Positions 23,005 through 36,479 of a DNA stretch of 64,000 nucleotides are shown piece after piece. The translations under genes and the position numbers were made by a program. The stretch is from Dasypus novemcinctus (taxonomy: Eukaryota > Chordata > Mammalia > Cingulata > Dasypodidae). The notes beneath the pieces are model-generated. The model did no database searches, was not told the DNA's origin, and was given only the letters and a program-made list of their open reading frames with translations. Positions within the stretch are counted from its first letter, which is position 1; each line of letters opens with the position of its first letter. The DNA lies in the NCBI RefSeq assembly GCF_030445035.2, contig NC_080677.1, positions 115,127,263 through 115,191,262 of the forward strand, written 5' to 3'.

Positions 23005-24845
23005 TGAGTTGGTTAAGTTTTTACCACCGTATCACTATCTCCAGCCTCAGAATTCTTTGGCTTATCCCAATACATTGATTTATACTATTATATCAGAAGT
23101 AATGATGCCATCTTCATGTGTGCCATGGGGTTGAAAGGTGGTGAAGTCACCATCTGCCTTCATTCACAAGATGTAAAGCTGAGGGCTGGGGAGTGTGTGT
23201 CACAGTGGGTCACTGATGACAAAGGCAGGGAATAGCCCAGCACTGAGGACCTGTGGCTGGTGTGGACCCCGGCCCTTTCTGCTACACCTTCCTTATGTTT
23301 AGGCATTTCTGTTGGGCATTTTCTTAACTCAGGGATTGGCAACTCTTCTAGATTAGCAAGCCAAGTCTAAAACGGTGTGTTCCAGAATACATTTTAACTT
23401 TTAAAAGTTCTCTGTTTATTCAGGTTATGGCCAAAATCACTATAGAAAGGAATTCTTTTACTAAGACAAGGCCATTGAAACATAAAACCAAAAATATGCA
23501 ATTTTTTAAAACTTCTGACATGAACTGAATGTTTATTTTTGTTCCTCACCTGCAGGGAGGTTTTCATTCTGCCCTATATGACTTGAGCAGCAGGGCATAT
23601 TCCTTGCCTTGACGCTCCATGTCAGTGTTATCAGGCCCCTGAAGGTCCGTGTTGGCAACCCAAGAGCCACGGTAAATGGGTAGATGCCAGCAGGTATCAG
23701 AGGTAAGGGAATGTGAGTCTGTGATATCTCTTTCACATAGTGTATAATCCAGCATCCTTCTCCTTCAAGACAAACAACAGATCCTACCTCTGGTGGTTCA
23801 AATAAAAAAAGAAATTTATTGAAAGGAGATTTGGTAGCTAAGGAAATCCCAAGGAGGATTACAGAACCAGGCTTGAAAATCAGGCATGAACAAAAAGAAA
23901 ATAAGCATTAGCTTGGACCACAACCAAATCATGCTCTAAAAAATCATCTTGGTGAAGACCCTGCTACTGTTTTTGCCTTCACTGATACATTGAGTACCTG
24001 AATTTGTACCACCTCTGCTGTAGGCCCAGGCTATTGGACATCCCAGCCCCTAGAACTCAAAGCTGCTGGTGTGGCCATTGCGCCATGACCAGAAGTGTTC
24101 TCTGCCTCTTTTCTTGTGTATGTGTGAGGTAAGGCCTGATTCTAAAGTCCAGGACGCATGAGTGCAAGTCTCTTGCCGTGCCCAGCAGCAAGGGAGCCTG
24201 GGAAAAGACAATTTAGCATTTTTTCAATATCTCTAGTAGAAAGAAGGCTCTGCTTTCTACTGAGAAGCATGAGGGGAATATGCTGCCAACAAAGCTGTAG
24301 TAGCTAAAAAAAACAACAATCAAATATCCATGACACTTGGCCACATTCTCTGAAGATTTATATGCTCTCACACATCCCTGCCCAGATACATGAGAACCTG
24401 ATGGTCGTATTTGGCTCCATGGAGCTCCTATTTTGTGTGCAGGATAATCTTGGACCCCCTTCTCCTCTTCTTCAGGCCCATGGATAAGCGTGGAAAAGAG
24501 GCCAGTCCAATCTTGCACCTTTTGCATGCTCTCTCGTCTGTTCTCCATGGTGTTCTGGATCATGATGCTTTTCCTGCCCCATTTCTCCTATCATCCTCTC
24601 AGCCTGGAGTCAGCAGGTAGATCCACCAAGCAAAAGAAGCCTGGGAAACAAGTGGCTGGGCCTAATAGCCTTTGCTTTCCTTGGAGTTTCTACTGTCACA
24701 ACATAAATCCTCTCAAAATCATGGCCCAGATTGCCTTGTGTATCATAAGGGGCAAGCCCTTGTCTTGGTGTTCCATTTTGAGAAATGCTTAGTAATTATT
24801 TTTGTTAGATAACTATAAAAGAATGTTATATCTGGTGCTATAGAG
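23005..24845. other. No gene or recognised repeat
   Basis: Two overlapping minus-strand frames at 23533-23755 read partly alike in content but lack any domain. The 24213-24792 frames likewise show nothing recognisable. A dispersed repeat I do not know is possible near 23770-23880 (an A-rich stretch followed by 'gaaatttattgaaaggagat'). Confidence 0.4.
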
Positions 24846-24849
24846 TTTT

Positions 24850-24968
24850 CAAACATTTCCATCATGATTAACTCATTTCATTGTCTTGGTCACCCTCTGA
24901 GATAGACAAACCGCTGAGGTCCAGGGGCTCAAGGTCACACTGCTGCTAAGAGACAAGGTTGGACTTGG
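24850..24968 (+). repeat. MIR SINE fragment
   Basis: 'ttaactcatttcattgtctt', 'ctgaggtccaggggctcaag' and 'gtcacactgctgctaagaga' follow the MIR core. Confidence 0.7.
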
Positions 24969-27900
24969 CCTAGTTTTCCTTATACCTCATTCAGTGCTCC
25001 ATGGACTGTGCCACAGTGCTGTGTGGTTTCTGATGACAATACCATGTGCTACTACAATTAGATCAGGCATGCTGTTTCCTTGCTGGACCTCCTGTGGCAT
25101 TTTCAGGGTTTTGAAGATGCCTTGGTGTGTGTCAGCTCCTGCCCTGCACTCTGTCCTGACTCTGGGGCCAGAAGACACATGCCAGGCTCTTTCTGGAGGT
25201 AGAGAGGGACTCTCCACAAAAACAGTTGTGGATAGATTTCCCAGCCCCTTGCCCTGTAGTCCTCACTTGCTCTCTGCTCAGGATTTTTCTCCTTCCATCC
25301 AAGTAATGGAATCTCTCAAAGGCAAGACAAAAGCATCCGATGAAGTGGTCAGAATCTTCTAAGAGCAGGCCAATGGGTGGAATTCTCAACAACCCCAGCC
25401 TTGAGGTTTGGAAGACAAATGACTAGTGTTTCAGACAAATGGGAGTGTCAAATGATTCCAGCCTGACGAGAATTACAGATCAGAGGATCACGAGGAATCA
25501 ATTCCTTCAGGAGAGGAAAAAAACAGCTGGCACAGGAGGCTCCACAGAACTTTCTGCTAAAGGTAATATGAGGTCTCATGCTAAAAGTTTCCAGTAAATG
25601 ATGGGATTAGAGCAAGAGGGAAGTGGCGTATAAAACAATGCCCAAACTTAAGTGAGGAATCTAGCGAACGTCAGGAAGTTTTGCAAACTGAAGACTAACT
25701 TTGAAAATCCAGAGACATCAATTTCTGGGTTCCTTCCTTCTGTACAGATACAACTAAGGAGAGATGATAATTCAAAAGGAACTGTAAATGAGTTACGGCT
25801 GTTAAAGGAAAGGCAATAGAAAGAGAGGAACACAGAGGGGGCTAAAGCTGAGGCCAGTGAGGTTAACGGCATTTGTCTCAGGCACAAAATCAAAGAGGGC
25901 ACCGAATCTCAGAAATCAAAATCAATAATATGTTTTTAGAGCCTTGTTTTGCAGTTCACATGTACTTAATTTAGTGACACCTGTGCAAATACAAGCTAAT
26001 AGCTGCAATAAATATCAGATAACACGAGTAGTTGCATATTTTTTTTGTAAGGTGAGCAACAGAGGCTGGCTGGCACAGATAAAAGATCTGAAGGTAGTTC
26101 ATTTGATTTAAAGAGAAAGCAAATACGGTTTTCAAATTTGAAATAATATGCAGTCATTGTAGTGAGGCATGTTTTGATTAACTCTTATCAGTAGGGTTAG
26201 AAAAACAACTCAGTCAGTCATACAGGATAAAATTTTGGAAAAGTTTTTTAACGAAACAGGAATAAACAAAATTTTTATATTCTTACATAGTAGGATAGAA
26301 AGTGAAATGGAAAACTTTCAAAGTATTTGTAAACTTAATCATTATTTTTATTGATTAGTTTTTAGTATTTATATAAGTTCTTCAAAGTAATAAATTTAAT
26401 TTCACTTTTCATGGTGACTCAATCAAATGATGAATGAATATGGGCTGATTGTTAATATCTAAGAACTGTCCATTATATATATATTTATAGAATTGAAGGT
26501 ATTTAATTATCAGTATAATTATGTTTAGATAAAAATTGACATTTAATGCTTGTAAAGGGAAATCTGGCGTTTTTTCATCATTGTACTTAAAAAAAATCTA
26601 TATTCCCAAATGTTGGAGGTTGTATTGAGGCATATGGATTTTTAAAATCTTATAATTTATGTGCTATATGAAAATCAATAATATTTTAATGCAATATTTA
26701 CAAAAATAATCTGATAAAATATCTGCATTTTAAAGCAAGGCAGGATCAGTAACAATGCTGTATTGACCCATACTAGAGCCTGAAGAACAAGGAAAAATCA
26801 GTTCTATTGATCTAGTCTTTATTTAAAATTTTGGCATTGTGTTCATTGTGGGTTTTTTGTGTTAATTTTGATTTTTAAAAAATATTAGAACATTTATCTT
26901 TAATACTGATTTTCTTTTTCTTTTTTGGTACACCTTTACATTTTGTGCCTGAGACAAGTGCCTCACTTACCTCACCCTCGACCCCAGTCTATACCACAAT
27001 CTCTGATTCCCTGTGGTTGATCCTGGAGCAGAGTACAGAAAGAATCCACGGCACTCTTTTCCAGAACCACCTAAGGGCCCCTTGGCTGTTTTGCCTGTTT
27101 GGGAAGATGATGCCGTGGATTGTTATTCCAGTTGTGAGACTGGGTGACACTGACCCACCCAGAGAACTTGTGACACTGGCACAGATTTGTGAAGAAGCTG
27201 CCAGGCTGAGGGTGTAGTCTGTGACAAAAGGGTACAGTTCTGATCTGTGAGATGCTAATTGGTTCAAGCAGGAATCGCACCTGCTGATAGTCTTGGCCCT
27301 AAATTTCATTAGCTGAGAGCTTAATTCTACACAGTCCTCTTTGTATTCTTATCAATTGAGTTTCTAATCCATAAAACAAATGAACAAGATTTTGAACACC
27401 TTCTCCAATTATTATTATTTTTATCATCAGTAAAAAGGACAGTGACTCCAGCCCTGACATAGAACATGACCTGTGTTCTGATTCTGGCATAATATACTTG
27501 TATAGCCTGAACACATTCTGGAATTACAGAAACAGGCTCATCTGAGAAGCAAAGCAGTTCTTTTCTATTTGTTGTTCCCGAGAGGAAAGTGAAGGCATGT
27601 ATTGACGCCCATGGCAGTCAGCCAGCATTCTCTACAAGTGGAAGACTGCCCCTGAAGGGTGACACATTTGGTGCCCACCTTTAATTTTTTAAATTTCTCC
27701 CATAACAGGGCAATTCACTCATGACTTTTTAGGTTAAATAGGGGATTTCCAGATTGAAATTTCCCATCCCTGTTTTGGAAGGTTGCTTATTCTTGTGGTG
27801 AAGTTCTGTGCTCCATGCATGGGGAATGATCCCCTTTGCTCTCCTGCTTGTCCTAAGGCATGGGAGGTTTCTGTTTACCACACCTCTCATACTAAGGGAC

Positions 27901-28485
27901 TTTCTCTTCCTTTCTCACTTAGTTGGCAGTTGGGTAAGGATGGGTAGGGATGAGCACAGGATGCCATTTGACGGTTGACTTGAGTTACCGCTTGGGTGAG
28001 CCACTTACTAGCTTTGTATTTCAGTTTCCTCAATGGCTTACCATTGACACTTGGACTTCTCATTGCCTTTTGTCTTTATTGGCAAGAGTGCTTTTGGTAT
28101 GAGAAGAGGATGTGTTGATTAAGTGTAAGGGCATGTGGTTAGATGGCTTCATTAATTCTACAAATAATTATTGAAGTCCCACAATATACCTGACACCTTT
28201 CTAGTCCCAAATGGTTTAAGGATTGCTAAAACATGGTTAGGGTACATTTGGAGACATGGATAAATAAAAAGATTTTATGAGCGTATGTTTAGTATAGTAT
28301 CTGGTACACTCAAAAAATGCTAGTCATTATTTCTATTATCATTGTTATCATTACCATTATCATCAGTACTACTACCACCACCACCACTCACTGTACTAGG
28401 CCTTGGGCATACAAAGAGGAATTAATTTTCTAATCTAGAAGGAGAGCGAGACACATTAACTAAAATTTATGTGAGTATGAGATAA
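24969..28485. other. No gene or recognised repeat
   Basis: A long stretch of single-copy-looking sequence, strongly AT-rich at 26.1-26.9 kb. The open frames at 24994-25392 and 26945-27309 occur as overlapping plus/minus pairs without domain, codon or start evidence, and are taken as chance. Confidence 0.45.
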
Positions 28486-28487
28486 AA

Positions 28488-28600
28488 ACTCTTACTATCT
28501 GCTTCAGTTAATCCTCACAACCACCCTATTCACATTTTATGGATTAGGAGATTCTCAAACAGTCATGTAACTTCTTGCAGATGTGATCATAGTAAAAGCA
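28488..28600 (+). repeat. MIR SINE fragment
   Basis: 'taatcctcacaaccacccta', 'ttcacattttatggattagg' and an accession-like 'tcatgtaacttcttgcag' follow the MIR order. Confidence 0.7.
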
Positions 28601-29239
28601 GACTCAAGATTCAAACCCATGTTATTGTGATGCCACAGTGGTGGGCGGGCTGCCAGGGACATGGGCTGTAGAAGGCAAGCACACTTTCCTGGCTCTATTT
28701 TCCAGGCTCCTCTAAAGCACTGTAAGTGTTCATTTCCTGGCATACGGGCAGGCATTTGGAGCCCTGGTGTCCAATTAGTTCTCTGAAAGGGTCAATGGGA
28801 ACTGCTGTTACAAAAAGCCATGCCTGACCCAGCTCCCATACCATCTCTTCACCTTTCAATCAAAAGGTCGGTTAACTTTTGCTAGATGAATATTCATTCA
28901 TGTAATGCACGTGAAAATGTCCAGAACAGGTAAAGTGGAGGACATAGTAGGTACTTAAAAGACTTAAAAAGAATATCTGCAATTTTCCTTTGCAATCAAC
29001 ACATATAAAGGAAAAGAGAAGAAAGAACAACTAAAAGCCATCTTCTATGAGTCAGTTTATGCAGAGAAAGACATGGACTCATTTGAGGACTGCAAATTTT
29101 GCAAAACATTAAATTACCAGTTTCTGAAAAGACAACAGAAAACTGTTTCTTTCTACTGGGAGGACTTAGGTCTATTGTCCTTACTTTTACCCTATACGCT
29201 ATACCGTATGAAGTAATCACCTCTTCTTTGTTTTTGTAT
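28601..29239. other. No gene or recognised repeat
   Basis: Unassigned sequence with no supported frame. Confidence 0.4.
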
Positions 29240-29702
29240 CAGGGAACAAATTTGGGTGAGTGACAGTGACAAGTAAAATGTCCACCTGCATTGGCATTGC
29301 CAAGTGGGACCCCTTTCAGAAAGATATTTTCAAGAAGACAAAATAGTTGACCTGCAGGAAAATGAACAATGGAATATAGAACTGCAGATAAGCAACACCT
29401 GGTAATAAACCAGTTTGGGTCCATTAGTCAGCTTATCAGAATGGACAAGCATATCATGCTATCAATGTATATCTGGTTCCCATTTTCTAAGACAACCTCA
29501 TGCAAAATGGAAACTTAACTGTCAGCCAATCAGAACATTTCCTCATTTGTTTCTGCAATTGCCCTGTATCAACTGCCCCCTTTCCATTCTCCCCCTGATA
29601 GAGCTCCTTTCTACAGGTGGCTTGGCGCTGCCCTATACATGAATCATAAACTGTTCAAATAAGCTTACATAAATACCTTGTCTAATATTTTATTTTAACA
29701 CA
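29240..29702 (+). repeat. Probable ERV1-type solo LTR
   Basis: The end 'tatttaacaca'-like 3' edge ('attttattttaaca' near 29700), the pyrimidine-rich 'caactgcccccttccattct'-type stretch, and 'ctgccctatacatgaatcat' followed by 'aataagcttacataaatacc' resemble U3-R-U5 layout of class I LTRs with a weak polyA signal. There is no internal region. The family is not identified. Confidence 0.4.
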
Positions 29703-29869
29703 AGGAAGTTGAAGTCAGCAGACAGCTCAGAGGAGATGGTGGCCACTTTCTTAAGAGTATTTGATGAAATCTTTGCATCCTGTGGCTATCAGACTTATCC
29801 AATCCAGGGCCTCATAAAATATATCAGCATATTCTGAAGTGGCAGTTTTTTTCCCAAAAGGAAAAGTGC

Positions 29870-29935
29870 TTTTTTTTTAGGAGGCACTGGAAATTGAACC
29901 CGGGACCTCAACCACAGCGATACACTCACTCTCTG
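29870..29935 (-). repeat. Truncated DAS-type SINE
   Basis: T run, then 'aggaggcactggaaattgaa' and 'cccgggacctcaaccacagc', the reverse complement of the SINE head region. About 65 bp survive. Confidence 0.65.
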
Positions 29936-30925
29936 AAAAGTGATTTTTATTTTTTTAAATTATAAAAGTAATACATCTTCATTGAAAAAAACCAAAAAAG
30001 TAAAAAACAAAATGAACATTCATTAGTTCACTAAGAAGTGCACACATTACAAAAAATGGGATCATACTGGTAATACATATTTCTTGGGTATACACAGTAA
30101 CTTTTCTTACTATGGGAACAACTCATTAATTAAAGTTGCATAGGCCTCCAGTATCATGTTTATGTGATTTGAGGAATCAAAACTGATAGGTTTTGGGTAG
30201 ACATCTGATCCAATCTAGACCAATCTGGACAAATTCCAAAAATAGATTTGGAATTTTATTTTTTTCTGCTGAGGTCCCTGGAGCTATGCTGGCTTCTGCC
30301 CTTTCCTAGTTAGTAGTTTTTTCATTCTTTCTTCAATTCCATGAAATAGCCCAGTGTCTTCCCAGTAAATACACCCCTCTTTTTCTTTCTTCTTTCCTTT
30401 ATTTTAGTCAGAATTCATTCCTCTTGCTTAGGACTAAGGAAACTCAATGAATACAATATTGTTTCCTACTTCATGACCTTTTCCTGCTTAATGGTGTGGA
30501 CATTTTCCCATGTCAATATATAGAGAACCCAAGGTCATGTTTAACAACTGCATGTTTAATTCCTGTGTTTCTTTGTACCATACTTCATATATAACTGGGT
30601 CATTTACTGTTGGATATTTATATTATTTCCATTTTTGGGGGATTTTTTAGCAGACCTGCATAAAACATTATTATATATACATCTGTATGTACTTGTTTTA
30701 TTATTTCCTCATGACAAATTCCTAGAAGTAATATTAATGGGTCAAAGCATTTTTATGTTTAAAAATTTTTACATATTACCAGATTGCTCTCCAGAAAATT
30801 GTACCAATTTACACTATCACTAATAGGGCACAAACTTGTTCAATTTTCCACATTGGCATATAAAATAGGTACTATAGATCTTGCAAATTTTTGTGAATCT
30901 GATAAAAAAATTACTTAAAAAGAGA
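29936..30925 (-). mobile_element. Old L1 3' end, antisense
   Basis: The clearest part is 30590-30900: 'tttcctcatgacaaattcct', 'attaatgggtcaaagcattt', 'taccagattgctctccagaa', the reverse complement of old L1 3' sequence. The stretch before 30590 is probably the same element but is weaker. Confidence 0.6.
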
Positions 30926-31035
30926 GATATATGTACATATTTTTATTTTCAGTATACTATATGAAGTTTCATGGAGTTATAAAAAAGCAAAAATCACTTC
31001 AAATCATCTTCTTTGCAGATGTCTATTTAAACATA

Positions 31036-31388
31036 TCTAAAGAGAACATTGTTTTACTTTCTTAGCGGCGTCAACAAGGTGATGCTTTCTTTCAGAAGAC
31101 GTTGGCATTCTCAGGCTGGCTGCCAGAGATCCTTGGTCCTTGGCTTTTCTGTCACACAGCAACACACATCTTCTCTTTTAGGTTCCATTGACTTCCAGCT
31201 TCTAGCTGCTTCCTATGGTTTCTCTCTCTGTCCGACTTTCACTCTGCCTATAAAAGATCCTAGTAATCCACATCAAAACCCACCCTGATTCATTTGGGTC
31301 ACACCTTAACTAAGTAACACCTTGAAGATATCTTATTTACAACAGATCCATACCCACCCAAATGTGGACCAAAATAAAGAACATACCT
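31036..31388 (-). repeat. LTR-like repeat, minus copy of an inverted pair
   Basis: Its reverse complement aligns along its length with 31389-31795. Shared modules include 'aaagaacatac' / 'gaaaaacatgtc', 'ggtgtgacccaaatgaatca' / 'gagtggcccaactgaatcag', and 'gacagaaaagccaaggacca' / 'gacagaaaagtcaaggacca'. A dispersed LTR-like family I associate with Xenarthra. No coding. Confidence 0.65.
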
Positions 31389-31795
31389 TGGAGTTGTGTG
31401 CCCCAGAAAAACATGTCTGCAGTACCTGTGGTTGTGAACCCATAGGGCATTTTGATGAAGTTACCTCAGGTAAGGAGTGGCCCAACTGAATCAGAATGGG
31501 TCTTAATAAAGTTAGTCTTATAGAGAAGTCTAGAGAGAGGACACCAAGGGGAAAAAAGTCAACAGAACCCAGAGGAGAAAGGAGAAAATGTCGCTTTATG
31601 CAATGCCATGTGACAGAAAAGTCAAGGACCAGGGATCACCAGCAACCTGCCCCAGAATGCCACAGCCTTCTAGGAGAAAGCATCAACTTGCTGACACCTC
31701 AATTTTGGACTTTTAGTCTCAAAACCATGGATCAATAAATTCCCATTGTTTAAGCCAACCCATTGTATGGTATTTATTTTTGCAGGTAGGAAACT
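31389..31795 (+). repeat. LTR-like repeat, plus copy of an inverted pair
   Basis: Runs from 'ggagttgtgtgccccagaaa' to 'gtaggaaactaaagcaatg'. 'ggatcaataaattcccattg' supplies an AATAAA near the 3' end, as expected of an LTR. It directly abuts the inverted copy on its left. Confidence 0.65.
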
Positions 31796-31838
31796 AAAGC
31801 AATGTCCAAGTTAGGGTACACAATTCAATCTACCACAG

Positions 31839-31857
31839 ACATATATATATATATATA
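31839..31857. repeat. (TA)n microsatellite
   Basis: A short TA run of about 9 units. Confidence 0.85.
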
Positions 31858-31859
31858 GG

Positions 31860-34675
31860 TAAATAGGATTTTCTAAGAAATAAAAAATATATTAGACATA
31901 TCAGAAACACTCATTGTAGGTAACCCTTCCAACCCATTCCCATTAGGGGTTAGTCACTATCTTCAATGTGGTCTTTATAATTCTAATACCTGCTTCTATA
32001 GCATTTTGTAGGTGTGTAGCCATAAACAATATATATTATTTTACTAGTTTGTAACACTATGTAATTTATATGCTGTGTTTATCATATGAAAACTTGTTTT
32101 TTTTACCCGTCATGTTTTTGAGATTTATCTATGTTGAAAGATGGAGCTTTAGTTGATTCCTTTTAACTGCTCTAGAATATTCCACAGCTTTAAATTACTC
32201 TAAATTTAAATATCTATGTTTTCTAGTACTTATTGATATTGAGGTTTTCTTTCTGTATTCTGTATTCTGAGTCCTTGTTGGATATTTGTTTTGCAAATAT
32301 CTTCTTCCAGTGTACAGGTATGTTTTGTCTTTAGCTGAACAAACTTTTTTCACTTTAATGTCAAATTTATTAATATTTTTCTTTATGGTTTGTATATTTT
32401 GCATTTCTTATTTACCTCTAAGCTCAAAAGATATGCTTATATTTTTCTCTGAAAATGTTGATGTTTTGTTTTCACATTTAGGTCTTAAATCCACCTGAAA
32501 TTAATTTTCATGAATGGTATAAGGTACTATTTGGAAACTTAACTGTCCCAATTCTTATTGATTAGTCCATATTCTTCCTGCTTATTGCTAAAGCCATGCC
32601 TATCGTATATCAGGGCCTGTTTCCATGCTCACATGCTCAATTTATTCTATTCCCTCAGTACAGTTTTCTTTTCTGTTTTTTTTTTTTTTGGTGCTAGTGT
32701 CTCACAGTCCTAATTCCTATGATATTATAAATCCTGATACCTGTGAGGTAAATCTTCCTAATATTTTCTTCAATCATAACAATCCTGACCATTTGCGTTT
32801 TCTTATATAATTTAGAATCAACTTGTCAAATTCCATGAAAAAACCTTTTATGATTTTGATTGGAATTGTGTTGGGTAGAATTGACAACTTTTAGATATTG
32901 AGTCTTTCCATCTATATGCATGGAATGTCTCTATTTAACTAGGTATTTTATGTTTGTCAACAATGAATTGTAATTTTTTTCCCTGTAGGTTTTACATATC
33001 TTTTGTTCAGTGTTTTCCCCCTAGGAAATTTACCATGTTTAAGGCTTTGTATGTCATCTTTTATTTTAGGGATGTGAGGATATTTTTGTTTAGTTTGTTA
33101 TTGCTGTATCTTTGAGAAGGCTGTTAATTTTCTATGTTGATCTTGCATCCAACATCCTATTGAATCCTTTTATTAGATGTACTAAGGTATATGTAGATTC
33201 TATTTTATTTTCTATGCAAACAAACTTATCTTCTACAAAGTTTTATCTTCCTTTCCAGTTCTTAAGCATTTTGTATCTGAAAGGATGCCTTATTGCATTG
33301 GTTAGAACCTTCAGTCATAACAAAAGTTAGAATGAGATCATTGTCCTTTTCCCAAATTAAACAAAAAGTGTTTTATATATTTTAAACAGAAATATGTTTT
33401 CTGTAGGTTTTTTTCTAGGTCCTCAATATTAGATTGAGGATATTTTCCTTTATTTGTAATTTGTAAAGCTGTTTTTTCATGAATGGGTATTAAGGTATAA
33501 GCTTCTTTGTTCTCATTGTTAGATTGTTCCATTGATCTGTTAATTATGCATATTATATTAATTTGTTTTCTGACATTGGACTGTACAGGTGTTACTAGGG
33601 TAAGTTGCTGAGTTAAATTTGGTAATTTTTTGTTCAATATTTAAATTTATTCATTTTATTGTAGGAGTTTTACCTCCCTATTCAAAGATGAGAATGGTCT
33701 TTAATTCTAATTTCTTCTAATATTTTGGACCAAAATGATATGGGTGACACTCTGTCCTTTTCTATTCTTTGATTTGGTTTGTGTAAAATAGGGATCATCT
33801 GTTTTCTTAAAGGTGGGCAACCTTACCTACAAAACCATTTGGGTTGGTTTTTTCTTTCTGGAATTGAGGGAGATGGGGAGACTTATGATTAACAATTCAG
33901 TTTAAATAACTGGTTGTGTCAGGCTTTCAGTGTATTCTTAAGTCAATTCTGTCATTTTTTAAAGAAAATTAGCCATTTAATCCTAGCCTACAAATATATT
34001 GATATCAAATTTTGCATAGTTTTCTCAAGATAATTTGAAATTTCTACTGTAGTATAGTTAGGTGTACTTTTTGTTCCTAATGTTTTTCATTTATGTCATT
34101 TCTATTTTTCTTAATCATATTTTTTCTTAATTATTCTTGATAGAGATTTATCTATTTTTAAAGAACCAGTTTTTGGAGTGTTCTTCCCCACTGTCTCTTT
34201 GTTTCTGGAGTGTTCTTCCCTATTGTCTCTTTGTTTTCTATTTTATTATTTTTTCTCTTATCTTGATATTTACGAGCTTCCACTTTCTTTTTGCAGTTCC
34301 TCGAGATGGATTTTTTTTCGTTTTCGATGTTTGCCTTTTTACATTTTTTGTTGGACTTATTTAAAGCTCTAAATTGCCTTCTAATGACAGCGTAAACTGC
34401 CCTCAGAAATTAACATGCATAATTTTCTCTGTAGTTCATTTTCAAATGTTTTGTAATTTCATTGATGATTATCTCTAATCTATCATGGGTTAAGAGTACA
34501 TTTTGGATGTGTGCGAGTACTGTATATTGTATATATGAATTACTGTGATCTAGGGCTCTTGTGAAGAGAAGCTCAATAATTAGGAAAAAAGAAAAGAAAA
34601 AGATAGGATGTAGAATTTTTCCAAATCAATGTGTATTCTATATCTAACATTTAAACTCATCGCTATATTCCATTT
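31860..34675 (-). mobile_element. Old L1, antisense
   Basis: Plus-strand text throughout is the complement of old L1 3' UTR and ORF2: 'ttctgagtccttgttggata', 'tcttcttccagtgtacaggt', 'tgatatgcttatatttttct'-like text, 'aatcaacttgtcaaattcca', 'gattttgattggaattgtgt' and 'ttagatattgagtctttcca'. Frames are heavily broken. It is interrupted at its right by a younger L1 tail. Confidence 0.7.
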
Positions 34676-34679
34676 TACT

Positions 34680-36395
34680 AGTAAGGGAACCTGACATTAT
34701 ATTGGGCTTCACTTTTCAGGAAGTTTTGGATCACAGAGTGGTTCAACAATGGCAGTGGAGGAATACTGGTATGGGATGTTATTGACAGGTGATATATGGT
34801 TGACAGGGAGTTGTACAGGGCATGTGTCCAGGGTGCATGGAAATGTTTGGATATACTCATAGTGGAAACAATTAAAAACAACAGCTGGGGGGGTACTGGG
34901 TTCCTGGCTGGGGGTGGGGGTGGGGGGGCTCTGTTGTGGTCCCTAGGGGAGCAGCGGCAGTCCCACAGGTACAACGGTAAGGACCAGGAAGGAATGAGGG
35001 TCTAACAGTGAGTCCCTGATACTAATGACTATGCTTGTGAGCCTATACACCTGAAATAAGAACAAGGCCTAGAGCAGCACTGTGCCTAAAAGTTCCCTCC
35101 TGATGGCCTCTGTGTTACTCAAATGTGGCCAGTCTCGAAGCCAAACTCAGCATGTAAATGCAATGCCTTCCCCCCCCCCCCCGCATGGGACATGACACCC
35201 AGGGATGAGCCTCCCTGGCACCGAGGGATCACTACCAAGTACCAGCTGATGACGTAACTAGAAAATGACCTTAAATTAAAGTTTCAACGCAGACCAGCAG
35301 AATATCCCTATCTACATATAATAACAGGAGTTAAAAATGCTGTTTGACCTAAAGTAAGGGGGAAATAAAAAAAACAAATGAGTTCATATGGCTATGAGTT
35401 TCTAAAAAAGAGTTTGGAGGTTGTCAGAAGGATTGCCCTTATGCACACCTGAGCAGAGTCTCAGAGACAGATAAAGTAGATACAGCCCCAGATATTGGTC
35501 CTTTTGAGGGCTAAAGAGACCCACAGGTTCTATGGTCATGGCAGATGGGGTTCACTGCCATGCCAGTTGACCCTTCTTTGGAGCTGGTGTTTCTGCGTGA
35601 TGGAGCTGGACACAGATGGGATCTATTTTCACAAGCCTTTCATGCTACTTTACTGGAATTGTATTTGGTGCTGGGGCTTAAGATATATCTAGGGGATTTG
35701 AATCTCTGGACTGACAATATGATAGCCAGGCCCTGAGCCTCAACAGACTTCAGCTCCTACACTCTGATTTATTGGACTTACCCCACTCAGCTAACATGGA
35801 GTTGAAGAATGTCAACCACCACACCATGGAGCCTAGAATGCCTGCAACTGAAAGTAGGAGGATTGCATCCAATATCCATGTGGAATCTAAACCCCCTCTT
35901 GACATAGATGTGGAATGGACACAACCAAGCCAAGGTCCACAGGAAGGAGGAATACAGTAAGGATCAGAGTGGACTTAATGATATCCTATTCATGAACTAT
36001 TGTGGTTAATAATTGAGAAAATGTGGCATTGGTGTGGAAAAAGTGGCCATGGTGGCTGCTGGGTGCAGGGAATGGGAGGAAGAGAAGAGATGTGGAGGAA
36101 TTCTCGGGACTTGGAGTTGTCCTGGGTGGTGCCCCAGGGACAATTGCCAAATGTTATATGTCCTCCCATGGCCCACTGGATGAAACGTGGGAAAGTGTGG
36201 GCTATTGTGTGGAACACGGGACATGGGGTATAGCGATCCCCAGAGATGTACTCACCAGACGCAATGGATGTGACATGAGGATGGGGGAGAGTGTTACTAT
36301 GGGGGGAATGGTGGGGTGGAGATGGTGGGGGCGAATGGGGACCTCATTTTTTTTAATGTAATATCTTTTAAAAAAATGAATAACTTGAGTAGAAT
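34680..36395 (+). mobile_element. L1-type 3' UTR retrocopy, about 1.7 kb
   Basis: The longest copy in the window of a tail family also present at 4.3, 13.8, 37.2 and 43.9 kb. It ends 'gggacctcattttttttaat' and an A-rich run. A G-rich tract lies at about 34886-34928 and a C run at 35169-35182. The module from about 35560 ('gacccttctttggagctggt') onward aligns with the copy at 43861. No coding frame is convincing. I attribute it to the 3' UTR of a xenarthran L1 because copies are 5'-truncated at different points with a shared A-rich 3' end. Confidence 0.6.
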
Positions 36396-36479
36396 TTTTA
36401 AAAAAAAGTATATTATAAGTTTTCTAACATTTGAACTACTGTTTGTTAAAACAGTTTCTTGGGCCATAAAAGAAGTCTT

